This document shows positions 1 through 13,892 of a stretch of 64,000 bases of DNA, piece by piece. The stretch lies in NCBI GenBank assembly GCA_026002975.1, contig BPGJ01000004.1, positions 62,001 to 126,000 on the forward strand, read 5' to 3'. The first letter of the stretch is position 1. Every line of letters begins with the position of its first letter. The notes below the pieces were generated by a model. That model saw only the letters and a list, made by a program, of their open reading frames with translations, was not told the origin of the DNA and ran no database searches. A program made the translations under genes and the position numbers. The DNA comes from Acidimicrobiia bacterium (GTDB lineage: Bacteria; Actinomycetota; Acidimicrobiia; Spongiisociales; ZC4RG35).

Positions 1-752
1 ATGATCTCCACCACCGCGGCGTGGAGCGAGTCGGTGGTGTAGATCGGGGCCGAGCAGCCCTCGATGTAGTGGGCGAAGGCTCCCTCCTCGATGATGATCA
101 GGGTCCTCTCGAACTGGCCCATGTTCTGGGAGTTGATCCGGAAGTACGCCTGGAGTGGCTGTTCGACCCGGACCCCGGCAGGCACGTAGATGAAGGAGCC
201 ACCCGACCAGACCGCCGAGTTGAGGGCGGCGAACTTGTTGTCGTTGGGTGGAATCACCGTCCCGAAGTACTCCCGCACCAGGTCGGGGTACTCCCTGACC
301 GCGGTGTCCATGTCGCAGAAGATCACACCCTGCGACTCGAGCTCCTCCCGGTTGCGGTGGTATACGGTCTCCGAGTCGTACATCGCGGTGACCCCGGCGA
401 GGAACTTCCGCTCCGCCTCCGGGATCCCGAGCTTCTCGTAGGTCTGCTTGATCGACTCGGGGACCATGTCCCAGTCCTTGGCGTTCTGAGCGGCCGGCTT
501 GACGTAGTAGTAGATGTCGTCGAAGTCGATCTCCTCGAGCTTCCCGCCGCCACCCCAGGTCGGCAACGGCTTGCGGAGGAACCGCTGGTAGGCCTTGAGC
601 CGGAACTGCAGCATCCAGTCGGGTTCGCCCTTCATGGCCGACATCTGCCGGATCACGTCTTCCGACAGTCCCTTCTCCGGCTTGAACTCGTATTCGACCT
701 CGTCGGCCCATCCCAGCTTGTAGGCACCGAGATCGATGTCAATCGTGGCCAT
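1..752 (-). CDS. sufB: Fe-S cluster assembly protein SufB (cut by window edge)
   Basis: Core scaffold subunit of the SUF machine, which assembles iron-sulfur clusters in the cytoplasm with SufC and SufD. About 250 codons are visible, reading from ATG at 752 ([15 protein letters not shown]) off the left edge, roughly half of the usual 470 residues. The conserved run [19 protein letters not shown] is being read at the edge. An AGGGG sequence lies ten bases before the ATG. A palindrome and a TACACT hexamer upstream suggest regulated transcription. The rest of the suf operon would lie left of the window. The nfu gene at 27.5 kb is another cluster-assembly gene but is not linked. Family assignment is secure. 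Confidence 0.95.
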   Translation of the reverse strand, partial: MATIDIDLGAYKLGWADEVEYEFKPEKGLSEDVIRQMSAMKGEPDWMLQFRLKAYQRFLRKPLPTWGGGGKLEEIDFDDIYYYVKPAAQNAKDWDMVPESIKQTYEKLGIPEAERKFLAGVTAMYDSETVYHRNREELESQGVIFCDMDTAVREYPDLVREYFGTVIPPNDNKFAALNSAVWSGGSFIYVPAGVRVEQPLQAYFRINSQNMGQFERTLIIIEEGAFAHYIEGCSAPIYTTDSLHAAVVEI

Positions 753-779
753 CTGGATCACACCCCTGTAGCAGACCGA

Positions 780-803
780 TTTTCACTACCACCATAGTGT
801 AAA
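780..803. promoter_or_regulatory. Palindromic candidate operator upstream of sufB
   Basis: An interrupted inverted repeat, TTTnCACTA, six bases, then TAGTGnAAA, lies 28-51 bases before the sufB start. A possible minus-strand -10 (TACACT, 801-796) lies inside it, so a bound protein would block sufB transcription. Suf operons are usually controlled by Fe-S regulators such as SufR or IscR-type proteins; which one acts here is inference. Confidence 0.5.
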
Positions 804-831
804 CGACCGATTGCGGGAACCGGGATCGGGC

Positions 832-837
832 TAGTCT
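832..837 (+). promoter_or_regulatory. -10 element of the MscS gene (TAGTCT)
   Basis: TAGTCT lies 22 bases before the GTG at 860, leaving a short leader that contains the strong ribosome site GGAGG at 851-855. Confidence 0.5.
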
Positions 838-1691
838 GCCCTCCCACCCGGGAGGAAACGTGCAGGACTGGCTCGACATCTTGGTGGAGACCGTGGTGGA
901 CCTGGGACGGTCGTTGGCCGCCCAGATTCCGTTGATCGTACTCGCCCTCCTGGTCTTCGCCGTGGGGTGGCTGGTCGTCGGTCGGGTGCTGCGAGGGGTC
1001 GGGAGCCTGCTCGACCGATCGTCCGTGGACCCCAACCTGGCGGTGCTGATCGACCGGGTGACTCGAGTCCTGTTCATCACGTTGCTGGCCCTCCTCTCCC
1101 TGTCGGTCGCCGGGGTGGACGTTGGAGCGGCCCTCGCCACGCTCGGGATCGCCGGTTTGGCGCTGGCGTTCGCCTTACAGAACATCCTCGAGAACTTCGT
1201 CTCCGGGGTGTTGATCCTCCTCCGTAAACCGTTCCAGATCGGCGACCAGGTGATCACCAACGACTTCGAGGGCACGGTGGAGGACGTCGACCTGCGGGTG
1301 ACCCGACTGGTCACCTACGACGGTGAGACGGTGTCGATCCCCAACAAGGACGTGTTCTCCAGTCCGCTGGTCAACCTCACTCGGCGGGGGATCCGGCGTT
1401 CCAGGGTCCAGGTGGGGATCGATTACCGGGACGACCAGGACGCCGCCCGGGACGTCATCCTCGCGGCGGTGACCGCAGCCGAGGGAGTGGCCGACCAGCC
1501 GCCTCCGCAGGCGGTACTGGTCGGACTGGGCCCGTCGAGCGTCGACTACGAGATCCGCTACTGGACGGCACCCGACATAGGGTCGGTGGTGGAGGCACGC
1601 CACCAGGTCATAACCGGTGTCAAGCGGGCACTCGAGGAAGCAGGCATGAGCATTCCATGGCCGATCAGGACCATCGCCTTCGACCGGGACG

Positions 1692-6066
<4,375 letters not shown>

Positions 6067-6093
6067 GGACCGGGGGGTCGGGGTGAACGCCGC

Positions 6094-6099
6094 ATCATA
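6094..6099 (-). promoter_or_regulatory. -10 element of gltB (TATGAT)
   Basis: TATGAT on the minus strand lies 27 bases before the ATG at 6066, implying a leader of about 20 bases without a clear ribosome site. Its presence supports the 6066 start over the longer open frame that begins at 6192. Confidence 0.5.
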
Positions 6100-6131
6100 G
6101 AGGCCGCCGGGGTTGCTTCGAAAACGGCCGG

Positions 6132-6137
6132 TATCGT
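6132..6137 (+). promoter_or_regulatory. -10 element, leaderless (TATCGT)
   Basis: TATCGT ends eight bases before the ATG at 6146, the spacing expected of a leaderless transcript. Confidence 0.5.
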
Positions 6138-6145
6138 TTGGAACG

Positions 6146-6604
6146 ATGCCGGTGATGGTGCTCGGAGCCGACACCCCGCTCGGGGAGGTCATATTGAACG
6201 AGCTGATCCAGCCCGACCGCGAGGTCAGGGCGTTCGTGTCCGATCCGGAGTTCGCGGCCCGCTACAAGGCCCGGGGGGTGAAGGTCGCTCTCGGCGACCT
6301 GTCTGACGTCTCCCACGTCGAGGCCGCCTGCCTCAACTGCTTCACCGTCGTGGCGGTGGGCCCGGCCGTGGTGGATGGCCGGGAGCTCGCCTTCGAATCC
6401 GACCCGGCGAGGTTGGCGGCCGGATGGGCCGAGGCGGTAGCGGGCGCCCGGATCACCCGCCTCATCTGGGTGGGTGAACCGAGACCCGGTCATCCGGTGC
6501 GGGTGCCGGAGCAGGCGAACCTGGAGGTGGCCGCCGACCCGTCCGACATCGCCCGGGAAGTGGCCCGCCTCGACGACGCCGCCTCCTTGGACTCAGCGGG
6601 CTGA
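6146..6604 (+). CDS. Small NAD(P)-binding-fold protein (NmrA/SDR-like N-terminal half)
   Basis: A protein of 152 residues resembling the nucleotide-binding half of atypical short-chain dehydrogenase or NmrA-like proteins. It opens with a beta strand and the glycine loop VLGADTPLGEVIL, followed by ARYKARGVKVALGDLSD, the usual second strand and acidic turn. The catalytic Tyr-x-x-x-Lys of SDR enzymes is not evident, and it is much shorter than a full enzyme, so a sensor or regulatory role is as likely as catalysis. ATG at 6146 is chosen because a -10 hexamer sits eight bases upstream. It diverges from gltB and overlaps the peptidase gene tail by 12 bases. Substrate unknown. Confidence 0.7.
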   Translation: MPVMVLGADTPLGEVILNELIQPDREVRAFVSDPEFAARYKARGVKVALGDLSDVSHVEAACLNCFTVVAVGPAVVDGRELAFESDPARLAAGWAEAVAGARITRLIWVGEPRPGHPVRVPEQANLEVAADPSDIAREVARLDDAASLDSAG

Positions 6605-7216
6605 ACCCAACACCTGGGACAGGCGTTCGGCTTCGATCGCTTCGAGAGCCAAACGGAAAGAATCGACCAGCCAAGGACCGGGGTCCACTACCCGCCCCGA
6701 CCGGTGGAGCTCGAAGTGGGTGTGGGGAGAGGTGCCTTCGGCGTTTCCCGAATCACCCACGTAGCCGATGACCCGTCCCGCCCAGACGAAGTCCCCTTCC
6801 TGTAGGTCGGGGGCGAAGGGCCGGTCGCCTCGGCCGTCGTCGGTCCCGGGGGTGTCGTTGTCGAGGTGGAGATACCAGCTCTCCCACCCGTCGACGTGTT
6901 CCACCACTATGTAGTACCCCGCTGTGGGACCCCATCCCAGGGTGGCCACCACCCCGTCGGCCACCGCGTAGATCGGGGTGCCCTTCGGTGCGAACAGGTC
7001 CTCACCCAGGTGGCGACGACCGTCCGGCTTGGCGGCGCCGAAGGTATGGCCGAAGGTCGTGACCGCCGCGTCCTGGGGGAACACGAGGCCCGACGGGAAC
7101 GGGCCCTGGGCGTGTTCGAGCGGAACGACGGGTTCGATCGGCACCACTGGTTCGGCCGCCCTGACCGGGACGGCCAGGACGAACGCGCACAACGACACGA
7201 AGAGAAGCCGGTTCAT
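6593..7216 (-). CDS. Secreted M23-family (LytM) metallopeptidase
   Basis: Secreted cell-wall peptidase of 207 residues that would cut peptidoglycan cross-links. ATG at 7216 opens a signal peptide (MNRLLFVSLCAFVLAVPVRA). The zinc ligands of the family are all visible: His69 and Asp73 in RRHLGEDLF and the HxH pair at 165-167 in SPHTHFELH. It is therefore probably an active enzyme, not a degenerate scaffold. The domain occupies nearly the whole mature protein; there is no LysM or SH3 binding module, so targeting must come from elsewhere. The open frame extends upstream to 7642, but that part is a shadow of the ABC transporter gene. Confidence 0.9.
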   Translation of the reverse strand: MNRLLFVSLCAFVLAVPVRAAEPVVPIEPVVPLEHAQGPFPSGLVFPQDAAVTTFGHTFGAAKPDGRRHLGEDLFAPKGTPIYAVADGVVATLGWGPTAGYYIVVEHVDGWESWYLHLDNDTPGTDDGRGDRPFAPDLQEGDFVWAGRVIGYVGDSGNAEGTSPHTHFELHRSGRVVDPGPWLVDSFRLALEAIEAERLSQVLGSAR

Positions 7217-7263
7217 GGGGAGGGCCGTCAGGGAAGCCGAATCAGCCCCGGCGAAGCAAATCC

Positions 7264-9051
7264 TCAGGCGGTTCGATGGATGTCCGCCCAAACCTGCCGC
7301 AACCCGGCGAAGTGCCCTCCGGCGGCGACCAGGTCGGCGAAGGTCCCGTCTTCCACTATCCGACCTTCGTCGATCACCACCACCCGGTCGGCCCTCTCCG
7401 CGGTCTGGAGCCGATGGGCGATCACGATCGCCGTCCGACCGGCGAGGAGCTCGCCGAGGGCCCTTTCGACCGTCGCCTCGGTCTCGGGATCGAGGTTGGA
7501 GGTGGCCTCGTCGAGGACGATCACCGCCGGATCGGCGGCCATGGTTCGAGCCAGGGACAGGAGCTGCCGTTCCCCCGAAGACAGCCGGGAGCCACGTTCC
7601 CTCACCTGGGTGTCGAGCCTCTCGGGGAGGGACCGCACCCAACCGTCGATCCCCAGCCTCTCACACACCTCCCAGATCGTCTCGTCGTCGAGGCCGGGGC
7701 GCCCGTAGGCGATGTTGTCCCTCACCGAACCGTCGAACAGATAACCCTCCTGCGGCACCATCGCCACCCATCGGCGGAGCGACCGGAACGACACCTGCCG
7801 CAGGTCGTACCCGTCGAGACACACCCGTCCCTCCTGCGGGTCGTAGAACCTGACCGCCAGTTTGGCGAGGGTGCTCTTCCCGGCTCCGGTCTCCCCCACC
7901 ACCGCGACCCGCTGTCCGGGGGGTATCACCAGATGGACGTCCTGGAGGACCGGCGCCGCCGGGTCGTACCCGAAGGTGACTCCTTCGAATCTGAGCTCCC
8001 CACGCACGGGTTCGGGGAGGTCCACCGGGTGGGGTGCCTCCGCCACCGCAGGTTTTCGGTCGAGGATGCCGAACAGCTTGGAGAGCGCCGCCAGGGCGGC
8101 TTGAGCCAGGTTGTAGACGTTGGACAGCTGCACGATCGGCTCGAAGAACCAGTTGAGGTAGAGGAGGAACGCGATGAGCGAACCGACGGTCGACTGCCCG
8201 GCCAGCACGCGGCTTCCCCCGACGAGCAGAACCAGACCGATGGTGGAGGTTCGCAGGAAGTCGACCGCCGGGAAGTACACCGAGATGGCTCTCGCCGCGT
8301 CCAGGTTGGCTTCGTAGTAGCGGCGGTTGACCCGGTGGAAACGCTTGAGCTGGTGTCGCTCCTGGGTGTACGCCTGCACCACCCTCACCCCCGCGATCCC
8401 CTCCTGCAGGGAACTCAACACCAGGCCGATCTCCTCCCTCACCCTCCGGTAAGCCTCGTCGGCGTAGCGCCGGAAGACGAGGGACGCTCCGATCAGCAGC
8501 GGAAACACCACCAACACCACCGCCGCCAGAGCCGGATCCACCACCACCAGACCGACACCCACCCCGAGCACCGTCAGGGTGGAGGTGATCACCGCGATGG
8601 CTCCCTCGTTGGTGAAGGTGGTGAGCGCCTCCAGGTCGGAGGTCATCCGGGACACCAACACCCCGGTCTTGGTTCGTTCGAAGAAGCCGAGGTCGAGACC
8701 CATCAGATGCCGGTAGACCCGCACCCGCAGACGCCGCAGGTACCGCTCCCCGACCGCGGCGACCGCCCAGGTGGACCAGCGGGACGCCAGATAGAACAGC
8801 ACCAGCAGACCGAGGTAGATCGAGGCCGCCCAGGTGATGACTCCCCGGTCCCCCACCGACACACCCTGGTCGACTCCCGTCCGGACCACCAGCGGGCCGG
8901 CCAGACGGGCGGCGGTGGCAACCAGGGTGGCGGCGGCGGCTCCCAACGCCGGCCAGAGGAGGTGGCGGCCCTCCCCGACCGCCCTGCGTAGCACCTTGCC
9001 GGGATCCTCCGGCCGGTCGTCGGAACCCATCCGGGCGTAGCGCAAGGTCAC
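7264..9051 (-). CDS. ABC exporter half-transporter, catalytic-Glu subunit
   Basis: Half-size ABC exporter of 595 residues with a six-helix membrane domain followed by an ATPase domain. Walker A is GETGAGKST, Walker B ends VIVLDEATSNLD with the catalytic glutamate present, and the switch histidine is in VIAHRLQTAE. The signature motif is altered to LSSGERQ instead of LSGGQ. It starts with a GTG that overlaps the stop of the preceding ABC gene (GTGA), so the two are translated together. Complementary defects in the pair point to a heterodimer of the BmrCD or TM287/288 kind. Such exporters move drugs, lipids or peptides; the substrate here is unknown. Confidence 0.92.
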   Translation of the reverse strand: MTLRYARMGSDDRPEDPGKVLRRAVGEGRHLLWPALGAAAATLVATAARLAGPLVVRTGVDQGVSVGDRGVITWAASIYLGLLVLFYLASRWSTWAVAAVGERYLRRLRVRVYRHLMGLDLGFFERTKTGVLVSRMTSDLEALTTFTNEGAIAVITSTLTVLGVGVGLVVVDPALAAVVLVVFPLLIGASLVFRRYADEAYRRVREEIGLVLSSLQEGIAGVRVVQAYTQERHQLKRFHRVNRRYYEANLDAARAISVYFPAVDFLRTSTIGLVLLVGGSRVLAGQSTVGSLIAFLLYLNWFFEPIVQLSNVYNLAQAALAALSKLFGILDRKPAVAEAPHPVDLPEPVRGELRFEGVTFGYDPAAPVLQDVHLVIPPGQRVAVVGETGAGKSTLAKLAVRFYDPQEGRVCLDGYDLRQVSFRSLRRWVAMVPQEGYLFDGSVRDNIAYGRPGLDDETIWEVCERLGIDGWVRSLPERLDTQVRERGSRLSSGERQLLSLARTMAADPAVIVLDEATSNLDPETEATVERALGELLAGRTAIVIAHRLQTAERADRVVVIDEGRIVEDGTFADLVAAGGHFAGLRQVWADIHRTA

Positions 9052-10808
9052 GCGGTGGCCTCCTCCGGGTCCATCTCCGCGAGCACCTCCCGGTAGCGGG
9101 GAACCTCGGCGAGGAGACGCCGATGCGGACCCACCGCCACCACGACACCGTCTTCGAGCAGGACCACCCGGTCGGCGAGAGCCAGGGTCGAGGTCCGATG
9201 GGCCACGATCACCGTGGTCCGCCCTCGCATCACCCCCTTCAGGTTCCGTCTGATCTCCGCTTCGGTCGCCGCGTCCACCGAACTCGTGGCGTCGTCGAGT
9301 ATCAGCACCCGGGGGTCTCGCAGCAGAGCCCGGGCCAGGGCGATCCGCTGCCGCTGACCTCCCGACAGGCTCAGGCCCCGCTCACCCACCATCGTGTCGT
9401 ACCCGTCGGGCAGCGCCGAGATGAAGTCGTGGGCTCCCGCCAGCCTCGCGGCCAGGGTGATCTGGTCATCGGACGCGTCCGGGTTTCCGAAGGCGATGTT
9501 GTCCCGGATCGAAGCCGAGAACAGGAAGGTGTCTTCGAAGACCAGGGCCACCTCTCTGCGCAGATCGTCGAGTCGCAGTCGCCGCACGTCCACTCCGTCC
9601 AAGAGCACCGCCCCCCGATCGGGGTCGTAGAAGCGGGGAATCAGATAGGCCAGGGTCGTCTTGCCCGATCCGGTTCCGCCGACCAGGGCCACCGAGCTTC
9701 CACCGGGGACGACGAGGTCGACGCCCCGCAGCACGGGGGGTCCTCCCGGATAGGAGAACTCCACTCGGGAGAAGCGGATCTCGCCCGGACCTTCCGGCAT
9801 CTCGGCAGGCTCGTCGGGATCGGTGATCTCGGGAGCGGTTCGGAGAAGCTGAACCACCCGGGCCGCCGCCGCGGCCGCCCGGGGAAGCTCGGCGAAGAAC
9901 CATCCGGTGAGACGAAGCGGGAACACCAGGAGCACCAGATACTGGGTGAAGGCCACGAAGTCGCCGAGGGTCATGGCGCCGTCCACCACCCTGAGTCCGC
10001 CCAACCACAGGACCAGGGCGGTGGCTGCCGCCGGAACCAGCTCGAAGCCGGGCAGGAAGGCAGCACGCTGCCCGGCGAGTTTCATGCTCGCCTCGAAGAT
10101 CTGCTGGGAGGTCCGGTCGACCCGGTCGATCTCGGTCGCCTCGGCCCCGAACGCCTTCACCACCCGAATCCCGGAGACACCCTCCTCCACCACGGTCGAC
10201 ATCCGGGCGAGGCTCTGTTGAAGTTCGAAGGAGGTGCCGATCACCCGACGGGCATAGACGAAGGCCAGTATCCCCATCACCGGGATCGCCAGGTCGGCCA
10301 GGGAACCGAGAACGGGGTCCAACGCAACCAGTACCCCCCCGACCAGGACGAACATGGCCACGTTGGCGACGGTGATGGGCAGCATGGCGTAGATCAATCG
10401 CACCTGGGAGAGGTCCGACGACGCCCTGGCCATGAGCTCGCCGGTGGCGGTGGCGTCGTGGAAGCTGAACGTCAGCCGCTGGATGTGTTCGAAGATGCGG
10501 TTGCGCAGGTCGGTCTCGGCCCGGTAGCTGAGCCGGAACGCGTACCAGCGGCGCCCACCGATCCCGACCGCCTTGACGCCGCCCACCACCAGCAACAGCC
10601 CGACCAGGGGAAGCAGGAGGTCCTGCCGTCTTCCGACGATGGCCCGGTCGATGATCAGCTTCTCCAGGTAGGGCCCGGCGACGACCAACCCCATCCAGAT
10701 CAACGCGCTGACCACCGACGCGACCGCGTCACGCCGATATTCGAACAGCTTGCCGACGATCAGCCGCAGACCCAGCCGGGTCTCGGGGTCGGACAGTGCC
10801 CTGGTCAC
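9048..10808 (-). CDS. ABC exporter half-transporter, degenerate-Walker-B subunit
   Basis: Partner half-transporter of 586 residues with an N-terminal membrane domain and a C-terminal ATPase. Walker A is GGTGSGKTT and the signature LSGGQRQ is canonical, but Walker B reads VLILDDATSSVD, with aspartate where the catalytic glutamate should be. The start is GTG at 10808 (VTRALSDPETRLG), whose bases overlap the HAD gene stop as GTGA. The longer open frame to 11072 lies over the HAD gene and is rejected. With the next gene it should form one composite ATP site that hydrolyses and one that does not. Confidence 0.92.
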   Translation of the reverse strand: MTRALSDPETRLGLRLIVGKLFEYRRDAVASVVSALIWMGLVVAGPYLEKLIIDRAIVGRRQDLLLPLVGLLLVVGGVKAVGIGGRRWYAFRLSYRAETDLRNRIFEHIQRLTFSFHDATATGELMARASSDLSQVRLIYAMLPITVANVAMFVLVGGVLVALDPVLGSLADLAIPVMGILAFVYARRVIGTSFELQQSLARMSTVVEEGVSGIRVVKAFGAEATEIDRVDRTSQQIFEASMKLAGQRAAFLPGFELVPAAATALVLWLGGLRVVDGAMTLGDFVAFTQYLVLLVFPLRLTGWFFAELPRAAAAAARVVQLLRTAPEITDPDEPAEMPEGPGEIRFSRVEFSYPGGPPVLRGVDLVVPGGSSVALVGGTGSGKTTLAYLIPRFYDPDRGAVLLDGVDVRRLRLDDLRREVALVFEDTFLFSASIRDNIAFGNPDASDDQITLAARLAGAHDFISALPDGYDTMVGERGLSLSGGQRQRIALARALLRDPRVLILDDATSSVDAATEAEIRRNLKGVMRGRTTVIVAHRTSTLALADRVVLLEDGVVVAVGPHRRLLAEVPRYREVLAEMDPEEATA

Positions 10809-11443
10809 CGGGTCGAGGGTAACTCCGGGCCTTGCAGCTCCACTCCCAGGGTGTCGGCCAAAACGGCCAACGCCTGGGCCTCTGACGTGACCTTGATGGT
10901 CATCATGCCCAACTCCCTGGCCGTCTTCAGGTTGGGTCCCAGGTCGTCGAGCATCAGGGTCTCTTCGGCTTCCACCCCGAGGCGGCCGAGACATCTCCGG
11001 TAGATCTCGGGTTCGGGCTTGCGTACGCCTTCCACCACCGATTCGCAGAACACGTCGAACAGGGATGCCCACGGCCGATCTCCCAGCGGCTCCCAGTTGT
11101 TGGTGAGGGCAGCTACCCGGTATCCGGCCTCCCGCACACGGGCCACCGCAGCCAACATCCTCGGTCTGGGTTTCATCGACGCCTCCACCTCTCGCATGAG
11201 ACGTGCGGTGTCGACCGTGAAACCCTCCAGGGCCAGCTCCCCGGCGAACTCGGCGAGGAACTCCTCCCGGGAGAGCTCACCTCGTTCGTGGCGCGCCCAT
11301 GCGCCTGCCTCCCCCCTCGTCTGAACGACCCGGTTGACCAGACCCGGAGGCAGACCGGAGTTCTCCTCGAACCGGGCGATGGCTTCCAGGGGGGACTCGA
11401 ACACGACACCACCGAGGTCGAACACCACTCCCCGTAGTTTCAC
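10805..11443 (-). CDS. HAD-superfamily hydrolase (DLGGVV type)
   Basis: HAD-fold phosphatase-like protein of 212 residues. Motif I is VVFDLGGVVFES: the first (nucleophilic) aspartate is present, but the usual second aspartate is glycine, as in the YihX and ACAD10/epoxide-hydrolase N-terminal groups. ALTNNW (motif II), a conserved lysine in VRKPEPEIY and LMLDDLGPN (motif IV) follow. Such proteins are sugar-phosphate phosphatases or haloacid-type hydrolases. GTG at 11443 overlaps the stop of the LON gene, and the stop overlaps the ABC gene start, so it is part of the five-gene operon. Substrate not predictable. Confidence 0.85.
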   Translation of the reverse strand: MKLRGVVFDLGGVVFESPLEAIARFEENSGLPPGLVNRVVQTRGEAGAWARHERGELSREEFLAEFAGELALEGFTVDTARLMREVEASMKPRPRMLAAVARVREAGYRVAALTNNWEPLGDRPWASLFDVFCESVVEGVRKPEPEIYRRCLGRLGVEAEETLMLDDLGPNLKTARELGMMTIKVTSEAQALAVLADTLGVELQGPELPSTR

Positions 11444-12060
11444 TGGGACTCCAGGGTGGCTCGCAACAGCTCGATCTGCCCGTCGAGTAGCTCGACCAGG
11501 CGGTCGAGGCGATCGACCGGACCGGGACTGGTGAGCAGCCGGTAGGCGTCGAGGGGGGTGAGGGGGGCCAACGCGCTGAGCTGGTAGGAGGCAGCCACCG
11601 GGTCGTCGACCACGTCGAGCCGTATGCCCGAGGTGTCGGCTCCCATCTCCGACGCCAGCGCCATGACCCTCATCAGGCGGCTCCGAACCGCCCCCGGGCG
11701 GTCACCCACCTCCCCGGGGACGTCGGGGAATCCGGCGACTCGCGCCAGGGGGTAGGGGTCGTCTGGCAGCCACTCCACCACCCGGATACGGCGACGGCCC
11801 GCCACCAGGATCAGCCGGTCGCCTTCGGGTCGTTCCTCGACGCTCAGCAAGCCCACTTCGGTTCCCACGTCGAACCTCTGGTCCCCTCCCCCCACCTCGG
11901 ATCCCCGCTCGATGAGGACCGATCCGAAGGTCAGACCCTCTCCCCGGTCGAGATCGGCGAGGAGGGTCAGGTACCGGGGTTCGAACACCTTGAGAGGCAC
12001 GATCGTGTAGGGAAACACCACCGATCCCAGCGGGAACATGGGGAGGAGGCGGGCGGTCAT
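11440..12060 (-). CDS. LON substrate-binding-domain protein
   Basis: Stand-alone LON N-terminal domain protein of 206 residues, without the AAA+ and protease domains of Lon. The family hallmark MFPLGSVVFPYTIVPLKVFE is at the N terminus, and the long C-terminal helical part (from about residue 120) is typical of bacterial free-standing LON proteins. Their function is not established; binding of unfolded or partner proteins is the usual proposal. ATG at 12060 overlaps the upstream stop as ATGA, and its own stop overlaps the HAD start. Confidence 0.88.
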   Translation of the reverse strand: MTARLLPMFPLGSVVFPYTIVPLKVFEPRYLTLLADLDRGEGLTFGSVLIERGSEVGGGDQRFDVGTEVGLLSVEERPEGDRLILVAGRRRIRVVEWLPDDPYPLARVAGFPDVPGEVGDRPGAVRSRLMRVMALASEMGADTSGIRLDVVDDPVAASYQLSALAPLTPLDAYRLLTSPGPVDRLDRLVELLDGQIELLRATLESQ

Positions 12061-12497
12061 GGCCTCCGGCGTCTGACCGAGAACCGAAGACGCGTAGCCA
12101 CCTCACCGTCGAGGGTCACCACGAAGCTGTAGGCCCCTTCCCGTGGGAAGGTCAGGTTGTAGAAGGTGAACGAGCGGGCCACCCCGATGTCGCTTCCCTC
12201 GGGTATCCCAACCGGTCTCTTCACCTTGACCCCCTGCGCCAGGGGTGGGGAGGGGAGCACCCGGTTCCCGTCTTCGTCCTGGAGGTCGACACCGATCACC
12301 AGCACCCGGTCGGTCCAGCTCCACGGCACCCTGACCCGGAGGCCGATCCCCAGTGCGGGATGCCGGGCCGGGAAGTCGGGTACGAACAGGGTGTCCCAGC
12401 CTCCTCCGAGGACGTACAGTTTCCCTTGGACCACCTGCACCGAGTCTGCGAGCAGGGCGAACTCGACCGCCGGACGGATATCGGTGTCGTCGGTCAC
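12057..12497 (-). CDS. DUF6941-like conserved protein
   Basis: A protein of 146 residues with no catalytic motif visible. The stretch FALLADSVQVVQGKLYVLGG followed by GWDTLF is characteristic of a conserved actinobacterial family (DUF6941), whose function is unknown. The predicted fold is mainly beta, with alternating strands such as RVLVIGVDLQDEDGN and YSFVVTLDGEVATRLRF. It is the first gene of the five-gene operon. GTG at 12497 is chosen because TAGAGT lies seven bases upstream. In the raw sequence its frame is continuous with the menE frame, giving a spurious 1059-codon open frame, because of a frameshift in menE. Confidence 0.75.
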   Translation of the reverse strand: MTDDTDIRPAVEFALLADSVQVVQGKLYVLGGGWDTLFVPDFPARHPALGIGLRVRVPWSWTDRVLVIGVDLQDEDGNRVLPSPPLAQGVKVKRPVGIPEGSDIGVARSFTFYNLTFPREGAYSFVVTLDGEVATRLRFSVRRRRP

Positions 12498-12504
12498 GAC
12501 CGGG

Positions 12505-12510
12505 ACTCTA
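12505..12510 (-). promoter_or_regulatory. -10 element of the LON/HAD/ABC operon (TAGAGT)
   Basis: TAGAGT on the minus strand ends seven bases before the GTG at 12497, a leaderless arrangement for the first gene of the operon. Confidence 0.55.
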
Positions 12511-12543
12511 CCGCCGACGGCATGGCGGGCCGTCAGACTCGGA

Positions 12544-12549
12544 TAGGGT
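12544..12549 (+). promoter_or_regulatory. -10 element of ino1 (TAGGGT)
   Basis: TAGGGT lies 20 bases before the ATG at 12570, leaving a short leader with the ribosome site GGAGGAG at 12561-12567. Confidence 0.45.
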
Positions 12550-12569
12550 GGGGTCGGCAAGGAGGAGAG

Positions 12570-13877
<1,308 letters not shown>

Positions 13878-13892
<15 letters not shown>

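Noticed and set aside
20-797. Long plus-strand open frames opposite sufB, gltB, ABC and S9 genes
   Set aside because: In GC-rich DNA the antisense frames of real genes stay open. These products are rich in Arg, Gly, Pro and His with no family match, and the opposite strand encodes clear conserved proteins.
6067-6192. A 42-residue N-terminal extension of glutamate synthase
   Set aside because: The glutaminase cysteine is only 15 residues after the ATG at 6066, the usual propeptide length; a TATGAT -10 lies at 6094-6099, and the extension overlaps the divergent gene at 6146.
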